From positions 62,001 through 126,000 of the forward strand of contig JAZKBD010000008.1 in the NCBI GenBank assembly GCA_040388785.1: a stretch of DNA of 64,000 bases, in the 5' to 3' direction. Shown in pieces: positions 51,069 through 59,568 of the stretch; position 1 is the stretch's first letter, and each line of letters starts with the position of its first letter. The DNA is from 66-474 sp040388785. GTDB lineage: Bacteria; Pseudomonadota; Gammaproteobacteria; Xanthomonadales; Rhodanobacteraceae. The position numbers were made by a program, and so were the translations under genes. The notes below the pieces were generated by a model. That model saw only the letters and a program-made list of their open reading frames with translations, did no database searches and had not been told where the DNA came from.

Positions 51069-52013
51069 ATGCGAATCGGCCTCATGGTGGACGCGACTTG
51101 CGATCTTCCGCGCAAGTTCATCGACGATCACCAGATCATCATCCTGCCGATCACGATCAGGATCGACGAGCACACCTTCGTCGATGTGCACGATCCTGAC
51201 GCAACGGAAAGTTATTGCCAAGGTGAGATCGGCAAGCGCGGGCATGCGGCCGAAACCGCGCCGCTTTCCGTGGACGAGATTCGCGAACTGTTCCTCGGCA
51301 AGCTGGTGCTGGATTACGACGCGGTGTTCTGCCTCACCGTAACTTCGACGCGCAGCCCGATCTTCGCCAACGCGACGCAGGCGAGTTTCGCGATCCTTGG
51401 CGCGTACCGGCCGGTGCGCCAGGCCGCGGGCAACCATTCGCCGTTCCTGATGCGCGTCATCGACAGCAAGAGCCTGTTCGCGGGGCAGGGCGTCGGCGCG
51501 ATCGAGGCCACGCGCCTGATCGCGGCGGATGCAGGTCCCGGACCGATCCGCGAACGGCTTGCCGAAGTCGCCGCGCAAACCTACGCCTACATGCTGCCGC
51601 GCGATCTGCACTACCTGCGCGCGCGTGCACGCGGAAAAGGCGATCGCAGCGTCGGACTGTTGAGCGCGACGCTCGGTACGGCACTCGACATCAAGCCCAT
51701 CCTGCAATGTTTCCAGGGCGAAACCAGGCCCGTCGCCAAGGCACGCGGCTTCGAACACGGCGCGGAAATGCTGTTCGCCCACGCCGCGCGTGCCGTGAAA
51801 CGCGGACTGCTGCTGCCCGCGCTGTGCGTCAGCTACGGCGGCAATCTGGCAGAGCTGGAAGCATTGCCGGGGTACGCCGGACTGGTCGAAGCCTGCAACG
51901 AAGCGGACGTCACGCTTTGCCGCAGCATCATGAGCATCACCGGCATGGTCAATGTCGGCACCGGAGCGATCAGTCTCGGCTATGCCGCGGCGGCGGACGA
52001 CCTGGCGTTCTGA
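51069..52013 (+). CDS. DegV family fatty-acid-binding protein
   Basis: A 314-residue cytosolic protein resembling DegV/FakB-like proteins that bind a fatty acid for phosphorylation by a FakA-type kinase. The N-terminal domain has MVDATCDLPRKFIDDHQI and FCLTVTSTRSPIFANATQA; the serine residues of the family binding pocket are replaced in part. ATG 51069 has GGGGG upstream and is preferred to GTG 51057. A FakA partner is not in the window. Confidence 0.82.
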   Translation: MRIGLMVDATCDLPRKFIDDHQIIILPITIRIDEHTFVDVHDPDATESYCQGEIGKRGHAAETAPLSVDEIRELFLGKLVLDYDAVFCLTVTSTRSPIFANATQASFAILGAYRPVRQAAGNHSPFLMRVIDSKSLFAGQGVGAIEATRLIAADAGPGPIRERLAEVAAQTYAYMLPRDLHYLRARARGKGDRSVGLLSATLGTALDIKPILQCFQGETRPVAKARGFEHGAEMLFAHAARAVKRGLLLPALCVSYGGNLAELEALPGYAGLVEACNEADVTLCRSIMSITGMVNVGTGAISLGYAAAADDLAF

Positions 52014-52048
52014 CGCGGGCGACTTGACACATCTGGCAAGATGCGCGG

Positions 52049-53359
52049 ATGGGCAATCCGCGCGACATCACCTTCGAAGCTCGCATCGACGACCTTTCCC
52101 ACGACGGCCGTGGTGTCGCGCGCGTCGACGGCAAGACCGTGTTCGTGGCCGATGCGCTGCCGGGCGAGCGCGTGCGCGCGAGGCGGGTGCGCAAGCACCG
52201 GAATTTCAACGAAGCGCGGGCGGAGGAAATCCTCGAGGCTTCGCCCGACCGCGTGCCGCCTCGCTGCGCGCATTTCGGTGTGTGCGGCGGCTGCGTGCTG
52301 CAACATCTCACGCCGGCTGCGCAGATCGCTGCCAAGCAGAACGTGCTGGCGCAGAACTTCGCGCGCATCGGCCATGTCGAGCCTGCGCGCTGGCTGGCGC
52401 CGCTGACCGCGGACGTCTGGGCTTACCGGAGGCGTGCGCGTTTGTCGGTCAAGCACGTGCCGAAGAAAGGCAGGACGCTGGTCGGATTCCGCGAACGCGA
52501 TCCACGTTTCGTCGCGGATCTCGCGCATTGCGACGTGCTGGATCCGGCGCTGGGCGAAAAGCTCGACGCGCTCGGCGCGCTATTGAACGACATGGAAGGT
52601 GCGGCATCGATTCCGCAGATCGAGTTTTCGGCGGGCGATGCGGCGCGCATCCTGGTGTTCCGGCATCTGCAAGCGTTGTCGGCCCCCGATCGGGAAAAGC
52701 TTGCAGCCTTCGGGCGCGAGCACGGTTTCGCGATCCTGCTGCAGCCCGGCGGAACCGACAGCGTGCATGCGCTGGAGCCGGGCGGCATCGATCTGCACTA
52801 TGCGTTGCCGGAATACGGATTGAAGCTGGCCTTCGCGCCGCTCGATTTCGTGCAGGTCAACGCGCGCATCAACCAGAAGATGATCGCGCACGCGCTGGCG
52901 CTGTTGCAGCCCGGCGAGCAGGATCGCGTGCTCGACCTGTTCTGCGGGCTGGGCAATTTCAGCTTGCCGATCGCACGCACGGCAGGTCGCGTGTGCGGCG
53001 TGGAAGGCGACGCGGGTCTGGTCGAACGCGCGCGCATGAACGCGGCCGCCAACGGCATCGCCAATGCGGAGTTCCATCTCGGCGATCTCGCGGGCGAGGT
53101 GCGCGGCAGCGCTTGGGCGCGCGCGGAATGGGATCTGATGCTGCTCGATCCGCCGCGCAGCGGCGCCGAAGGCTTGCTGCAGCAGTTGCCCGGAAAATCG
53201 GTACGGCGCGTGGTGTACGTTTCGTGCCATCCAGCTTCGCTGGCACGCGATGCCGGCCTGTTGGTGCGCACGCACGGTTTCAAGTTGCAAGCCGCCGGTG
53301 TGATGGACATGTTTCCGCACACCGCGCACGTCGAATCCATCGCGCTGTTCGAGCGCTGA
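52049..53359 (+). CDS. rlmD: 23S rRNA (uracil-1939-C5)-methyltransferase
   Basis: A 436-residue SAM-dependent enzyme. An N-terminal TRAM domain (about 1-60), a 4Fe-4S motif (CAHFGVCGGC with a later Cys in AHCDVL) and the methyltransferase domain with VLDLFCGLGNFSLPIA, LLDPPRSGAEGL and the catalytic Cys in VYVSCHPASLARDAG are all visible. The gene follows DegV after 36 bp. Confidence 0.94.
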   Translation: MGNPRDITFEARIDDLSHDGRGVARVDGKTVFVADALPGERVRARRVRKHRNFNEARAEEILEASPDRVPPRCAHFGVCGGCVLQHLTPAAQIAAKQNVLAQNFARIGHVEPARWLAPLTADVWAYRRRARLSVKHVPKKGRTLVGFRERDPRFVADLAHCDVLDPALGEKLDALGALLNDMEGAASIPQIEFSAGDAARILVFRHLQALSAPDREKLAAFGREHGFAILLQPGGTDSVHALEPGGIDLHYALPEYGLKLAFAPLDFVQVNARINQKMIAHALALLQPGEQDRVLDLFCGLGNFSLPIARTAGRVCGVEGDAGLVERARMNAAANGIANAEFHLGDLAGEVRGSAWARAEWDLMLLDPPRSGAEGLLQQLPGKSVRRVVYVSCHPASLARDAGLLVRTHGFKLQAAGVMDMFPHTAHVESIALFER

Positions 53360-53424
53360 CGCGGCTCACGCCGCCTACACGCGGGCGACGAAATCATGCG
53401 CGGGACGCACGGAAGGACCGAAGC

Positions 53425-53976
53425 ATGGACGCCGACAAACTCCTTGCCGACAGCGCGGTGCTGGTCATCGATGTCATCAACGACTTCGCCTTTTCAGGCA
53501 GTGACCAGCTGCTGCCGCAGATGGACGGCGTCGTGCGCGCGATTGATGCGCTGCGTCGTCGTGCCGACGCATTGCAGCGTCCCGTCATCCACGTCAACGA
53601 CAACTTCGGGCGCTGGCGTTCCAACTTCGACCAGGTCATCGAGTATTGCCAACGCGAGGGTGCGCCCGGTGCGATCATCACGGAACGGCTCAGGCCACGG
53701 GGCACCGATTACTTCGTGCTGAAACCGGGACAATCCGGCTTCTACCAGACGCCGCTGCCGGCGCTGCTGCGGCACCTGAAGGTTTCGAACCTGGTGTTGA
53801 CGGGCGTCGCGGGCGACCAGTGCGTATTGGCCACCGCGATGGACGCGCACATCCGCGACTTCGGCCTGTGGGTGCCCGAAGACGCGACGGCGTCCATCAC
53901 GCCCCGGCGCAACCGGCGTGCGCTCGACCACATCGCCGAAGTGCTGGGCGGGAGCATCACGCCGGTGCCGGGTTGA
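53425..53976 (+). CDS. Isochorismatase-like cysteine hydrolase
   Basis: A 183-residue alpha/beta hydrolase of the isochorismatase-like superfamily. The catalytic Asp lies in VLVIDVINDFAF, a Lys in YFVLKPGQSGF and the Cys in LTGVAGDQCVLATAMDA. Such proteins act on nicotinamide, isochorismate or ureides; the exact substrate is not evident. A long in-frame upstream extension overlaps rlmD and is rejected; ATG 53425 has GGAAGG upstream. Confidence 0.85.
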   Translation: MDADKLLADSAVLVIDVINDFAFSGSDQLLPQMDGVVRAIDALRRRADALQRPVIHVNDNFGRWRSNFDQVIEYCQREGAPGAIITERLRPRGTDYFVLKPGQSGFYQTPLPALLRHLKVSNLVLTGVAGDQCVLATAMDAHIRDFGLWVPEDATASITPRRNRRALDHIAEVLGGSITPVPG

Positions 53977-54020
53977 GACAGATATGCGTGGCTGGGTGAA
54001 CTCGTAGGTGCTTGTAGCTT

Positions 54021-54407
54021 TCAGCGTATCGCAGCGCGCGACGGCCGTGCGAGGAAGACTGCTAGCTCAAAGATTATCAAGTAGAACACGAAAAAGAATA
54101 CGGTGCCGTAGAGTGCGTTTGCAATGTTGCCCCAGCCGATGAATTGTAACTGCAGCACTCCCGCGTTCGTGGGAAATACGTAATTAGGGCTGGGCGGAAT
54201 TGCCATTGCCATCGCGGCTAAGGCGCCGCAGGCAATAGCGATAGGCTTGGCAGTCAGAAAAACGAATGTACACAAGATCACCCAGACCGTGATCAAAAAC
54301 AGCAAATTTATGCTGCCTAGTAGCGGTAGCATGATGACTTGTGGAATGACCGAAATCAGGAAAAGCAGTCCCAAGAGCCAGTAATGTTTTTGAGTGCCGT
54401 TACGCAT
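54021..54407 (-). CDS. Small membrane protein, candidate immunity protein
   Basis: A 128-residue integral membrane protein with about four hydrophobic helices (roughly 10-30, 33-55, 57-75 and 95-120). Sequence is notably less GC-rich than the chromosomal genes. No family recognised. It lies 68 bp downstream of the RHS-core/toxin remnant on the same strand, the position of an immunity gene in polymorphic toxin systems. This role is an inference from location only. Confidence 0.6.
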   Translation of the reverse strand: MRNGTQKHYWLLGLLFLISVIPQVIMLPLLGSINLLFLITVWVILCTFVFLTAKPIAIACGALAAMAMAIPPSPNYVFPTNAGVLQLQFIGWGNIANALYGTVFFFVFYLIIFELAVFLARPSRAAIR

Positions 54408-54475
54408 CAGTGTGTATTGTTAATGTCATTCTGGGACACCGGTATGCACGCGTTGTCGATCGTGTTGGCGAAGGG

Positions 54476-55135
54476 TTAGAATTTCCCCTGCAAAGGTGCG
54501 AGACCTTCACCAACGTTTTGAATCGTCGCGGCTCCGTTTCCGGTTGTCACGATCCGTGCTGCGTAGCCGGGAAACAACGGATGACCGGGAAGGATCACAT
54601 TGACCACGATCGTATTGTTTTGGTACGTCTCGTGTAGGATTCGACCGGGCTCGCCTTGACTTTCCCACCATACCCAAGAACCCGTTGGTCGGCGAAGCGT
54701 TGTTAGGTGTCCCATTCTGCGAAGCGGGCTTGTCCACGCCCGGTGTGGGATCGTTCACGACCGTCTGCCGCAATGCGTTAGCAAGGTGAGCCGAACCGGG
54801 TCCGGCTGACACCCCGATGTCGTAATGGTGATAGTTGCTTTCGCTCGAATTGATGTGAGCCGGAAAGCCCGTGGGCGCCGGAAATGAGAACTTCACTGGT
54901 ATATGACTGCCCGTCACCATCACGCTGCAATTGACCTGTTTGACGACACGGTGGTGCAATCGCGGCCGTCCGAATCGATGTTCTTGTAAGGGTTGTCGTT
55001 GGCATACCAGTACCGATTGAGGTTGACCCCCGTCGTCGTGTCGGCAGCAACTGGATCGACAGAGAGGAACCGTGCGGAAGCGGTGGTACCTGCAAGCACC
55101 AGCGCTGGTGCAATCGAAGCCTTGTTCGGTATCAT
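54476..55135 (-). pseudogene. Short RHS-core protein with toxin-like C-terminus, frameshifted
   Basis: The product starts with a signal-like MIPNKASIAPALVLAGTTAS and then enters the end of an RHS core (ARFLSVDPVAADTTTG, LNRYWYANDNPYKNIDSDGR). The C-terminus continues in a second frame (HYDIGVSAGPGSAHLANALR, VVNDPTPGVDKPASQNGT) and a third (VVNVILPGHPLFPGYAARIV, GEGLAPLQGKF). Two indels (about 54941-54955 and 54660-54670) separate the pieces. Its ATG overlaps the upstream transglutaminase-like stop, so it is an evolved short gene rather than only a broken large RHS. Whether the shifts are real or assembly errors is open. Confidence 0.75.
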
Positions 55136-56033
55136 TTCTGGCCCTCCCTGCGGGCTTTTTCACGCGCGACGCTTTGAAGGTAGATAGTCTTGTCGGCTGC
55201 AGTTTCGGGTTCCCATCCCAATGACTCTGCACGGTTCACCCAGTAAGAATTCTGGCGACTCATCCAGGTTGCCGCCTGAGCTTCCGCCTGCGGAATATTC
55301 TTGGGATCGGGGATACCGATCCAGGTAGCGTTGTTTGAACAGATCGTAGTAGCCATCGGCCATGTAGATCATCGCCGACGTGTCCTTGGAATTCGCTCCC
55401 AAAGCCATGCCGGCGACCTCGATGATCTTTTGAGGATCGCGTCGGCCGTAGGAGGCCATCAATGGCTCCAGCAGAGCGGCGACCGCCTCTTTCGGAGCGA
55501 GTGGGCAGAGATAGATGCCGTTCTTGAGAGCGGCCGGCGAGATGCTCAGCTTGCGCCTGTAGAAAGCGTCGTTGACGACGATGCCCGAGGTAGCTTCGAT
55601 GTCCAGCCACTCACCTCGATCATCGCGGAACTTCACGAGCAAGTGTCGGTCCCGCCGCCAGGGTGNNNNNNNNNNCAGCCCTAGCTTTTCAGCGAGGATC
55701 GCAACCAACGTCGGCATGGTCGTACAGTTGACCTTGCGGGTCTTCAAATAGGTTGCGAGCAGCTTGTTGTGGAAGTCGCGACCGAGCGGATCGTTCAAGT
55801 CATAACTGAATGACCGGTCACCATTCCAAGAGCCCTTCCCATAAAGCGTGGAGAGCAGTGTGATGACCTTGTCTCGAACCGTCGGACGGGCGGGCAACCG
55901 ACCGCGCACAGTGCTCGCCCCAATGATCCAGTTGGCGCGCGACAGATTCATTATCGATTGTTGGATCGCTCACGTGATCAATCGTCAACTTCGCGTATTC
56001 GAGGCTGACGCTACCCGCAGGGGCATCAATCAA
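55132..56033 (-). pseudogene. Transglutaminase-like cysteine protein, broken
   Basis: Pieces in several frames together match a transglutaminase-like protein with SVSLEYAKLTIDHVSDPTID, then FSYDLNDPLGRDFHNKLLAT, the cysteine site RKVNCTTMPTLVAILAEKLG, the His in HLLVKFRDDRGEWLDIEATS (with a following Glu), and a C-terminal tail ending SVAREKARREGQK. Frame changes occur near 55315, near the N gap at 55666-55675, and near 55930. The gene overlaps the RHS-like gene by ATGA. It may once have crosslinked or processed the secreted partner; its N-terminus is not clear. Confidence 0.7.
55666..55675. other. 10-N assembly gap inside the transglutaminase-like pseudogene
   Basis: The flanks read in different frames. 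A second indel just beyond the gap is also needed to restore the family sequence. Confidence 0.95.
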
Positions 56034-56315
56034 AGCGGATGCGGCTTAAATGTGTTTGCTCAGGGAGATTCAAAAGGCTGCGAGTGCAGCGGATGCAGAT
56101 GGTCCTTGGACACCGCTGCGGCATGGGCCGTTTGAAGATGATCCATTGCCGCCGCCGCTGTGGGCGTCGGCGAGCGCCTGGTTGGTGTTCGCGTATTGAT
56201 TGTGCTGTGGCTGTTCGTGCGACCACGCAGGCCGTGGCAGCGGCGCGGCGCGGCGCGGATTGAAAGTGTTTCGCAAGGGATGACGTGCTGCGACCGGCGA
56301 CGCTACATTGCCTGC
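56034..56315. other. Region between decayed locus and sirtuin gene
   Basis: No supported gene. The minus strand holds short degraded coding-like stretches that may be the lost N-terminal part of the transglutaminase-like gene. It also contains the promoter region of the sirtuin gene, whose in-frame upstream extension (from 56160) lacks family features. Confidence 0.5.
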
Positions 56316-57182
56316 ATGGAATGGAAGGCTGAAACCGGAACGCAGGTGCTTCCCGATGCCGGGACAGGGCAGCTTGCCGCGTGGCTGGCCGCGCGCAGCA
56401 AGGTGACCGCGATCACCGGCGCCGGCGTCAGCACCGAATCCGGCATTCCCGATTACCGCGACGGCGACGGCAACTGGAAGCGCTCGCCGCCGGTGCAGTA
56501 CCGTGATTTCATCGAAAGTGAAGCCGTGCGCAGGCGTTACTGGGCGCGCAGTTTCGCGGGCTGGCCGATGTTCGCCGCCGCGCGGCCGAGCACCGCGCAT
56601 GTGGCACTGGCGAGGCTGGAACTGTCAGGACGCGTCGGACAAATCGTCACCCAGAACGTCGATCGCCTGCACCAGCGCGCCGGCAGCCGCAACGTGGTCG
56701 ACCTGCACGGGCGGCTCGACGTGGTGCGCTGCCTCGCCCAGGATCACCGCTTCGACCGCGATGCCTTCCAGCCGCGTCTGCGCGACGCGAATCCCGATTG
56801 GGACGTGTCGCCGGCGCGCATCGCGCCGGATGGCGACGCCGACCTCGAGGGCATCGACTTCGGCAGGTTCAACGTGCCCGCGTGCGAAATCTGCGGCGGC
56901 ATGCTGAAGCCGGACGTGGTGTTCTACGGTGAATCGGTGCCGCGCGAAACCACCGCCGCGGCGCTGGCCGCGGTGGAATCTGCCGACGGCGTGCTGGTGG
57001 CCGGTTCGTCGCTGATGGTGTGGTCGAGCTTCCGGCTGGTGCGCGCGGCCGTCGCGCGCGGCATCGAAGTGGTCGCGGTCAATCGCGGCCGCACGCGCGG
57101 CGACGACCTGTTCGCGTTCAAGCTGGATCGCGAATGCGGCGCGGTGTTTGCGGCGCTGTCGCGCGACCAGGCAGCGCTATAG
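56316..57182 (+). CDS. NAD-dependent protein deacylase (sirtuin)
   Basis: A 288-residue Sir2-family enzyme removing acyl groups from lysine using NAD. Motifs GAGVSTESGIPDYRD (35-49), QNVDRLH (113-119) and the catalytic His131 in DLHG are present. The zinc site is unusual: Cys139, Cys190 and Cys193 are present, but the expected second Cys is Gln142. The sequence resembles SIRT4-like class II sirtuins (GGMLKPDVVFYGE). The start at 56316 removes a long in-frame extension without homology. The gene is convergent with hemH; their ends overlap by 6 bp. Confidence 0.9.
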   Translation: MEWKAETGTQVLPDAGTGQLAAWLAARSKVTAITGAGVSTESGIPDYRDGDGNWKRSPPVQYRDFIESEAVRRRYWARSFAGWPMFAAARPSTAHVALARLELSGRVGQIVTQNVDRLHQRAGSRNVVDLHGRLDVVRCLAQDHRFDRDAFQPRLRDANPDWDVSPARIAPDGDADLEGIDFGRFNVPACEICGGMLKPDVVFYGESVPRETTAAALAAVESADGVLVAGSSLMVWSSFRLVRAAVARGIEVVAVNRGRTRGDDLFAFKLDRECGAVFAALSRDQAAL

Positions 57183-58043
57183 CCAGCCCGTCAACTGCCG
57201 CATCGCGATCGCGGCCAGCGCGGTTGCGTGGGCCGTGCTCGCGTTCAAGGCGGGGATGTAGCGGAACTGTCTGCCGCCATTGGTGAGGAAGGTCGTGCGG
57301 TAACGCAGCGCGACTTCTTCCAGCGTTTCCAGGCAGTCCACGGCGAAGCCGGGGCACAACACGTCGAGGTTTTCCACGTCCTGCCGCGCGAGCTGTTCGA
57401 GCGTTTCGTCGGTGTAGGGGCGCAACCAGGGCTGGCGGCCGAGCCGCGACTGGTAAGTCACCAGCAGATCGTCTTCCGCCATGCCGAGTGCATCGCCGAG
57501 GCGGCGCGCGGTTTCCTGGCATTGGTCGGGGTAGGGATCACCTGCCGCCGCGTATTTTTCCGGAATGCCGTGATAGCTCAACAGCAGTTTCCGGCCGCGG
57601 CCATGTTGCGCCCAGTGCGCCTGCACGCTGGCGGCGAGTGCGGCGAGATAACCCGCGTCCGCGTGGTAGTCGCCCACGGTGCGCAGTTCGGGCGGCCAAC
57701 GCAGCCTTTGCATGCTGCGCGCAACGGCGTCCAGCGCGGCGCCCGTCGAGGTCGCGGAATATTGCGGGAACAATGGAAACACCAGGACGCGTCGCACGCC
57801 TTTTGCCATCAGCGATTCGATCGTGGCATCGATAGCGGGTTCGCCGTAGGTCATCGCCAGCGCGACGGCGACCTTGCCCGAGGTCTGCCGCTCGACCTGG
57901 GCACGCACGGCTTCGGCGAGGCGCTCGCTGAAAACCAGCAGCGGCGAACCGTCGTCGCGCCAGACTTTCGCGTACGCTTCCGCGGAACGGCGTGGCCGCG
58001 TGCGCAGGATGTAACCGTGCAGCACCGGCCACCACAGCGGCAT
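57177..58043 (-). CDS. hemH: Ferrochelatase, N-terminally short
   Basis: Inserts ferrous iron into protoporphyrin IX in the last step of haem synthesis. The visible 288 residues contain catalytic His158 in SYHGIP and the acidic region PGFAVDCLETLEE (Glu239, Glu243). The usual N-terminus, including the conserved NLGTP strand and about 45 residues, is absent: in-frame upstream codons do not resemble it, and only 122 bp remain before tatA. The gene may be truncated or the region misassembled. Metal-binding residues are retained, so partial activity cannot be excluded. Confidence 0.85.
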   Translation of the reverse strand: MPLWWPVLHGYILRTRPRRSAEAYAKVWRDDGSPLLVFSERLAEAVRAQVERQTSGKVAVALAMTYGEPAIDATIESLMAKGVRRVLVFPLFPQYSATSTGAALDAVARSMQRLRWPPELRTVGDYHADAGYLAALAASVQAHWAQHGRGRKLLLSYHGIPEKYAAAGDPYPDQCQETARRLGDALGMAEDDLLVTYQSRLGRQPWLRPYTDETLEQLARQDVENLDVLCPGFAVDCLETLEEVALRYRTTFLTNGGRQFRYIPALNASTAHATALAAIAMRQLTGWL

Positions 58044-58165
58044 GGGCTCGGCATTTGCCGGCGATGCGCGGACAACGGCGGCGGCCCTGCTGCGTTACAC
58101 TTGGGACTAGCGGAAAGCAGCGTTCCACATCCGTGGCCGCCCGCACGATTCCGCACGAGGTTCTT

Positions 58166-58426
58166 ATGGGTTTTGACAGTATCTGGCATTGGTTGCTGCT
58201 GCTCGTGATCGTGCTGGTGATTTTCGGCACCGGCAAGTTGACCAAGATCGGCCCCGATCTCGGCAACGCCATGCGTGGGTTCAAGAAAGCACTGCATGGC
58301 GACGAAGACGACAAGGCCAAGGCCGCCGGCACCAGCGAAAAACTGCAGGCCGATCCGCCTGCGGCTGCGGGTGCCGCGCATCAGGAGCAACGCGAATCCG
58401 CCGAGTCGAAGTTCGACTCGAAGTGA
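58166..58426 (+). CDS. tatA: Sec-independent translocase TatA
   Basis: An 86-residue pore-forming subunit of the twin-arginine export system. The N-terminal helix (about 5-21) is followed by the amphipathic hinge FGTGKLTKIGPDLGNAMRGF, diagnostic of TatA, and a charged C-terminal tail. It starts the tatABC operon; tatB follows after 18 bp. The Tat system exports, among others, the multicopper oxidase encoded at 32887. Confidence 0.95.
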   Translation: MGFDSIWHWLLLLVIVLVIFGTGKLTKIGPDLGNAMRGFKKALHGDEDDKAKAAGTSEKLQADPPAAAGAAHQEQRESAESKFDSK

Positions 58427-58444
58427 CCAGAGCGGTACGCCGCA

Positions 58445-58792
58445 ATGATCGAGCTCAGCTTCTCGAAGCTGCTGCTGCTGGCGGTGATCGCGCTGGTGGT
58501 GCTGGGTCCGGAAAAGCTGCCCAAGGCCGCGCGCATGGCCGGCGCGATGCTGAGGCGCCTGCGTCTCGGCTGGGAGAGCGTGCGCAGCGAAGTCGAGCGT
58601 GAGCTCGAACTGGAAGACATCCGCCGCTCCGCGAAGGAAGCCGCCGAGCGCGCGGACGCGATGCGCAAGGCCGCCGATGCCGGCCTGCATTCCGCGCACG
58701 CCTCGATGAACCAGACCGTCGCCGAAATCGCGAACACGGCGAATCCGGTGCAGGACGGCGCCGTCTCGACGGAGGCGCGCGATGGCCACTGA
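58445..58792 (+). CDS. tatB: Sec-independent translocase TatB
   Basis: A 115-residue Tat receptor-complex subunit. The N-terminal helix with FSKLLLLAVIALVVLGPEKL and the following amphipathic helix KAARMAGAMLRRLRLGWES are typical of TatB. The C-terminal half is helical and charged. It overlaps tatC by 11 bp. Confidence 0.93.
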   Translation: MIELSFSKLLLLAVIALVVLGPEKLPKAARMAGAMLRRLRLGWESVRSEVERELELEDIRRSAKEAAERADAMRKAADAGLHSAHASMNQTVAEIANTANPVQDGAVSTEARDGH

Positions 58793-59564
58793 GCACGATA
58801 CCGATACCGATTCCGGTTTCGACCTGCAGCAGGGCATCTTCTCGCACCTGCTGGAATTGCGTTCGCGCCTGATCAAGGCGATCGCCTGCGTGTTGGCGGT
58901 GCTGGTGTGCCTGGTGCCGTTCGCGAACCGGCTGTACACGTGGCTGGCCGAGCCGCTGGTCAAGCGCCTGCCGCACGGCGCGCACCTGATCGCCACGCAG
59001 GTCGCGAGTCCCTTCATCACGCCGCTGAAACTCGCGTTCTACACGGCGATCTTCATCAGCATGCCGGTGATCGTGTACCAGTTGTGGGCGTTCGTGAGCC
59101 CCGGCCTGTACCGGCACGAGAAGCGCCTGGCGCGGCCGCTGCTGGTCGCGTCGGTATTCCTGTTCTACTGCGGCTGCGCGTTCGCGTATTTCCTGGTGCT
59201 GCCGGCGGCATTCCGGTTTCTCACCGCGGTGACGCCGAGCGGCGTCGAGATGATGACCGACATCACGCACTATCTCGACTTCGTGATGATGGTGTTCTTC
59301 GCGTTCGGTCTGTGCTTCGAAATTCCCGTGGTGCAGGTCATCGTTGCGGCAACCGGATTGGTCAGCCTGGAGAAGCTCCGGAGCTGGCGGCGTTACGCGG
59401 TGGTCGCGGCGGCCGCGGTGGCAGCGGCGATCACGCCGCCGGATATCACATCAATGTTGTTGCTGCTGGTGCCGATGGTGATCCTGTACGAACTCGGCAT
59501 CATCGCGGTGCGCGTGCTGGTGCACCCGAAGCCGGTGCCGGATACGGCCGAACAATCACCCTGA
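58782..59564 (+). CDS. tatC: Sec-independent translocase TatC
   Basis: A 260-residue polytopic protein with six transmembrane helices that recognises twin-arginine signal peptides. The conserved SHLLELRSRLIKA, VSPGLYRHEKRL and the loop/helix FGLCFEIPVVQVIV with Glu are present. It ends the tat operon, 4 bp before dinB. Confidence 0.95.
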   Translation: MATEHDTDTDSGFDLQQGIFSHLLELRSRLIKAIACVLAVLVCLVPFANRLYTWLAEPLVKRLPHGAHLIATQVASPFITPLKLAFYTAIFISMPVIVYQLWAFVSPGLYRHEKRLARPLLVASVFLFYCGCAFAYFLVLPAAFRFLTAVTPSGVEMMTDITHYLDFVMMVFFAFGLCFEIPVVQVIVAATGLVSLEKLRSWRRYAVVAAAAVAAAITPPDITSMLLLLVPMVILYELGIIAVRVLVHPKPVPDTAEQSP

Positions 59565-59568
59565 CGGC

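Noticed and set aside
51952..53424. Long upstream extension of the isochorismatase-like gene
   Set aside because: It is an out-of-frame shadow of rlmD; the protein family starts at 53425.
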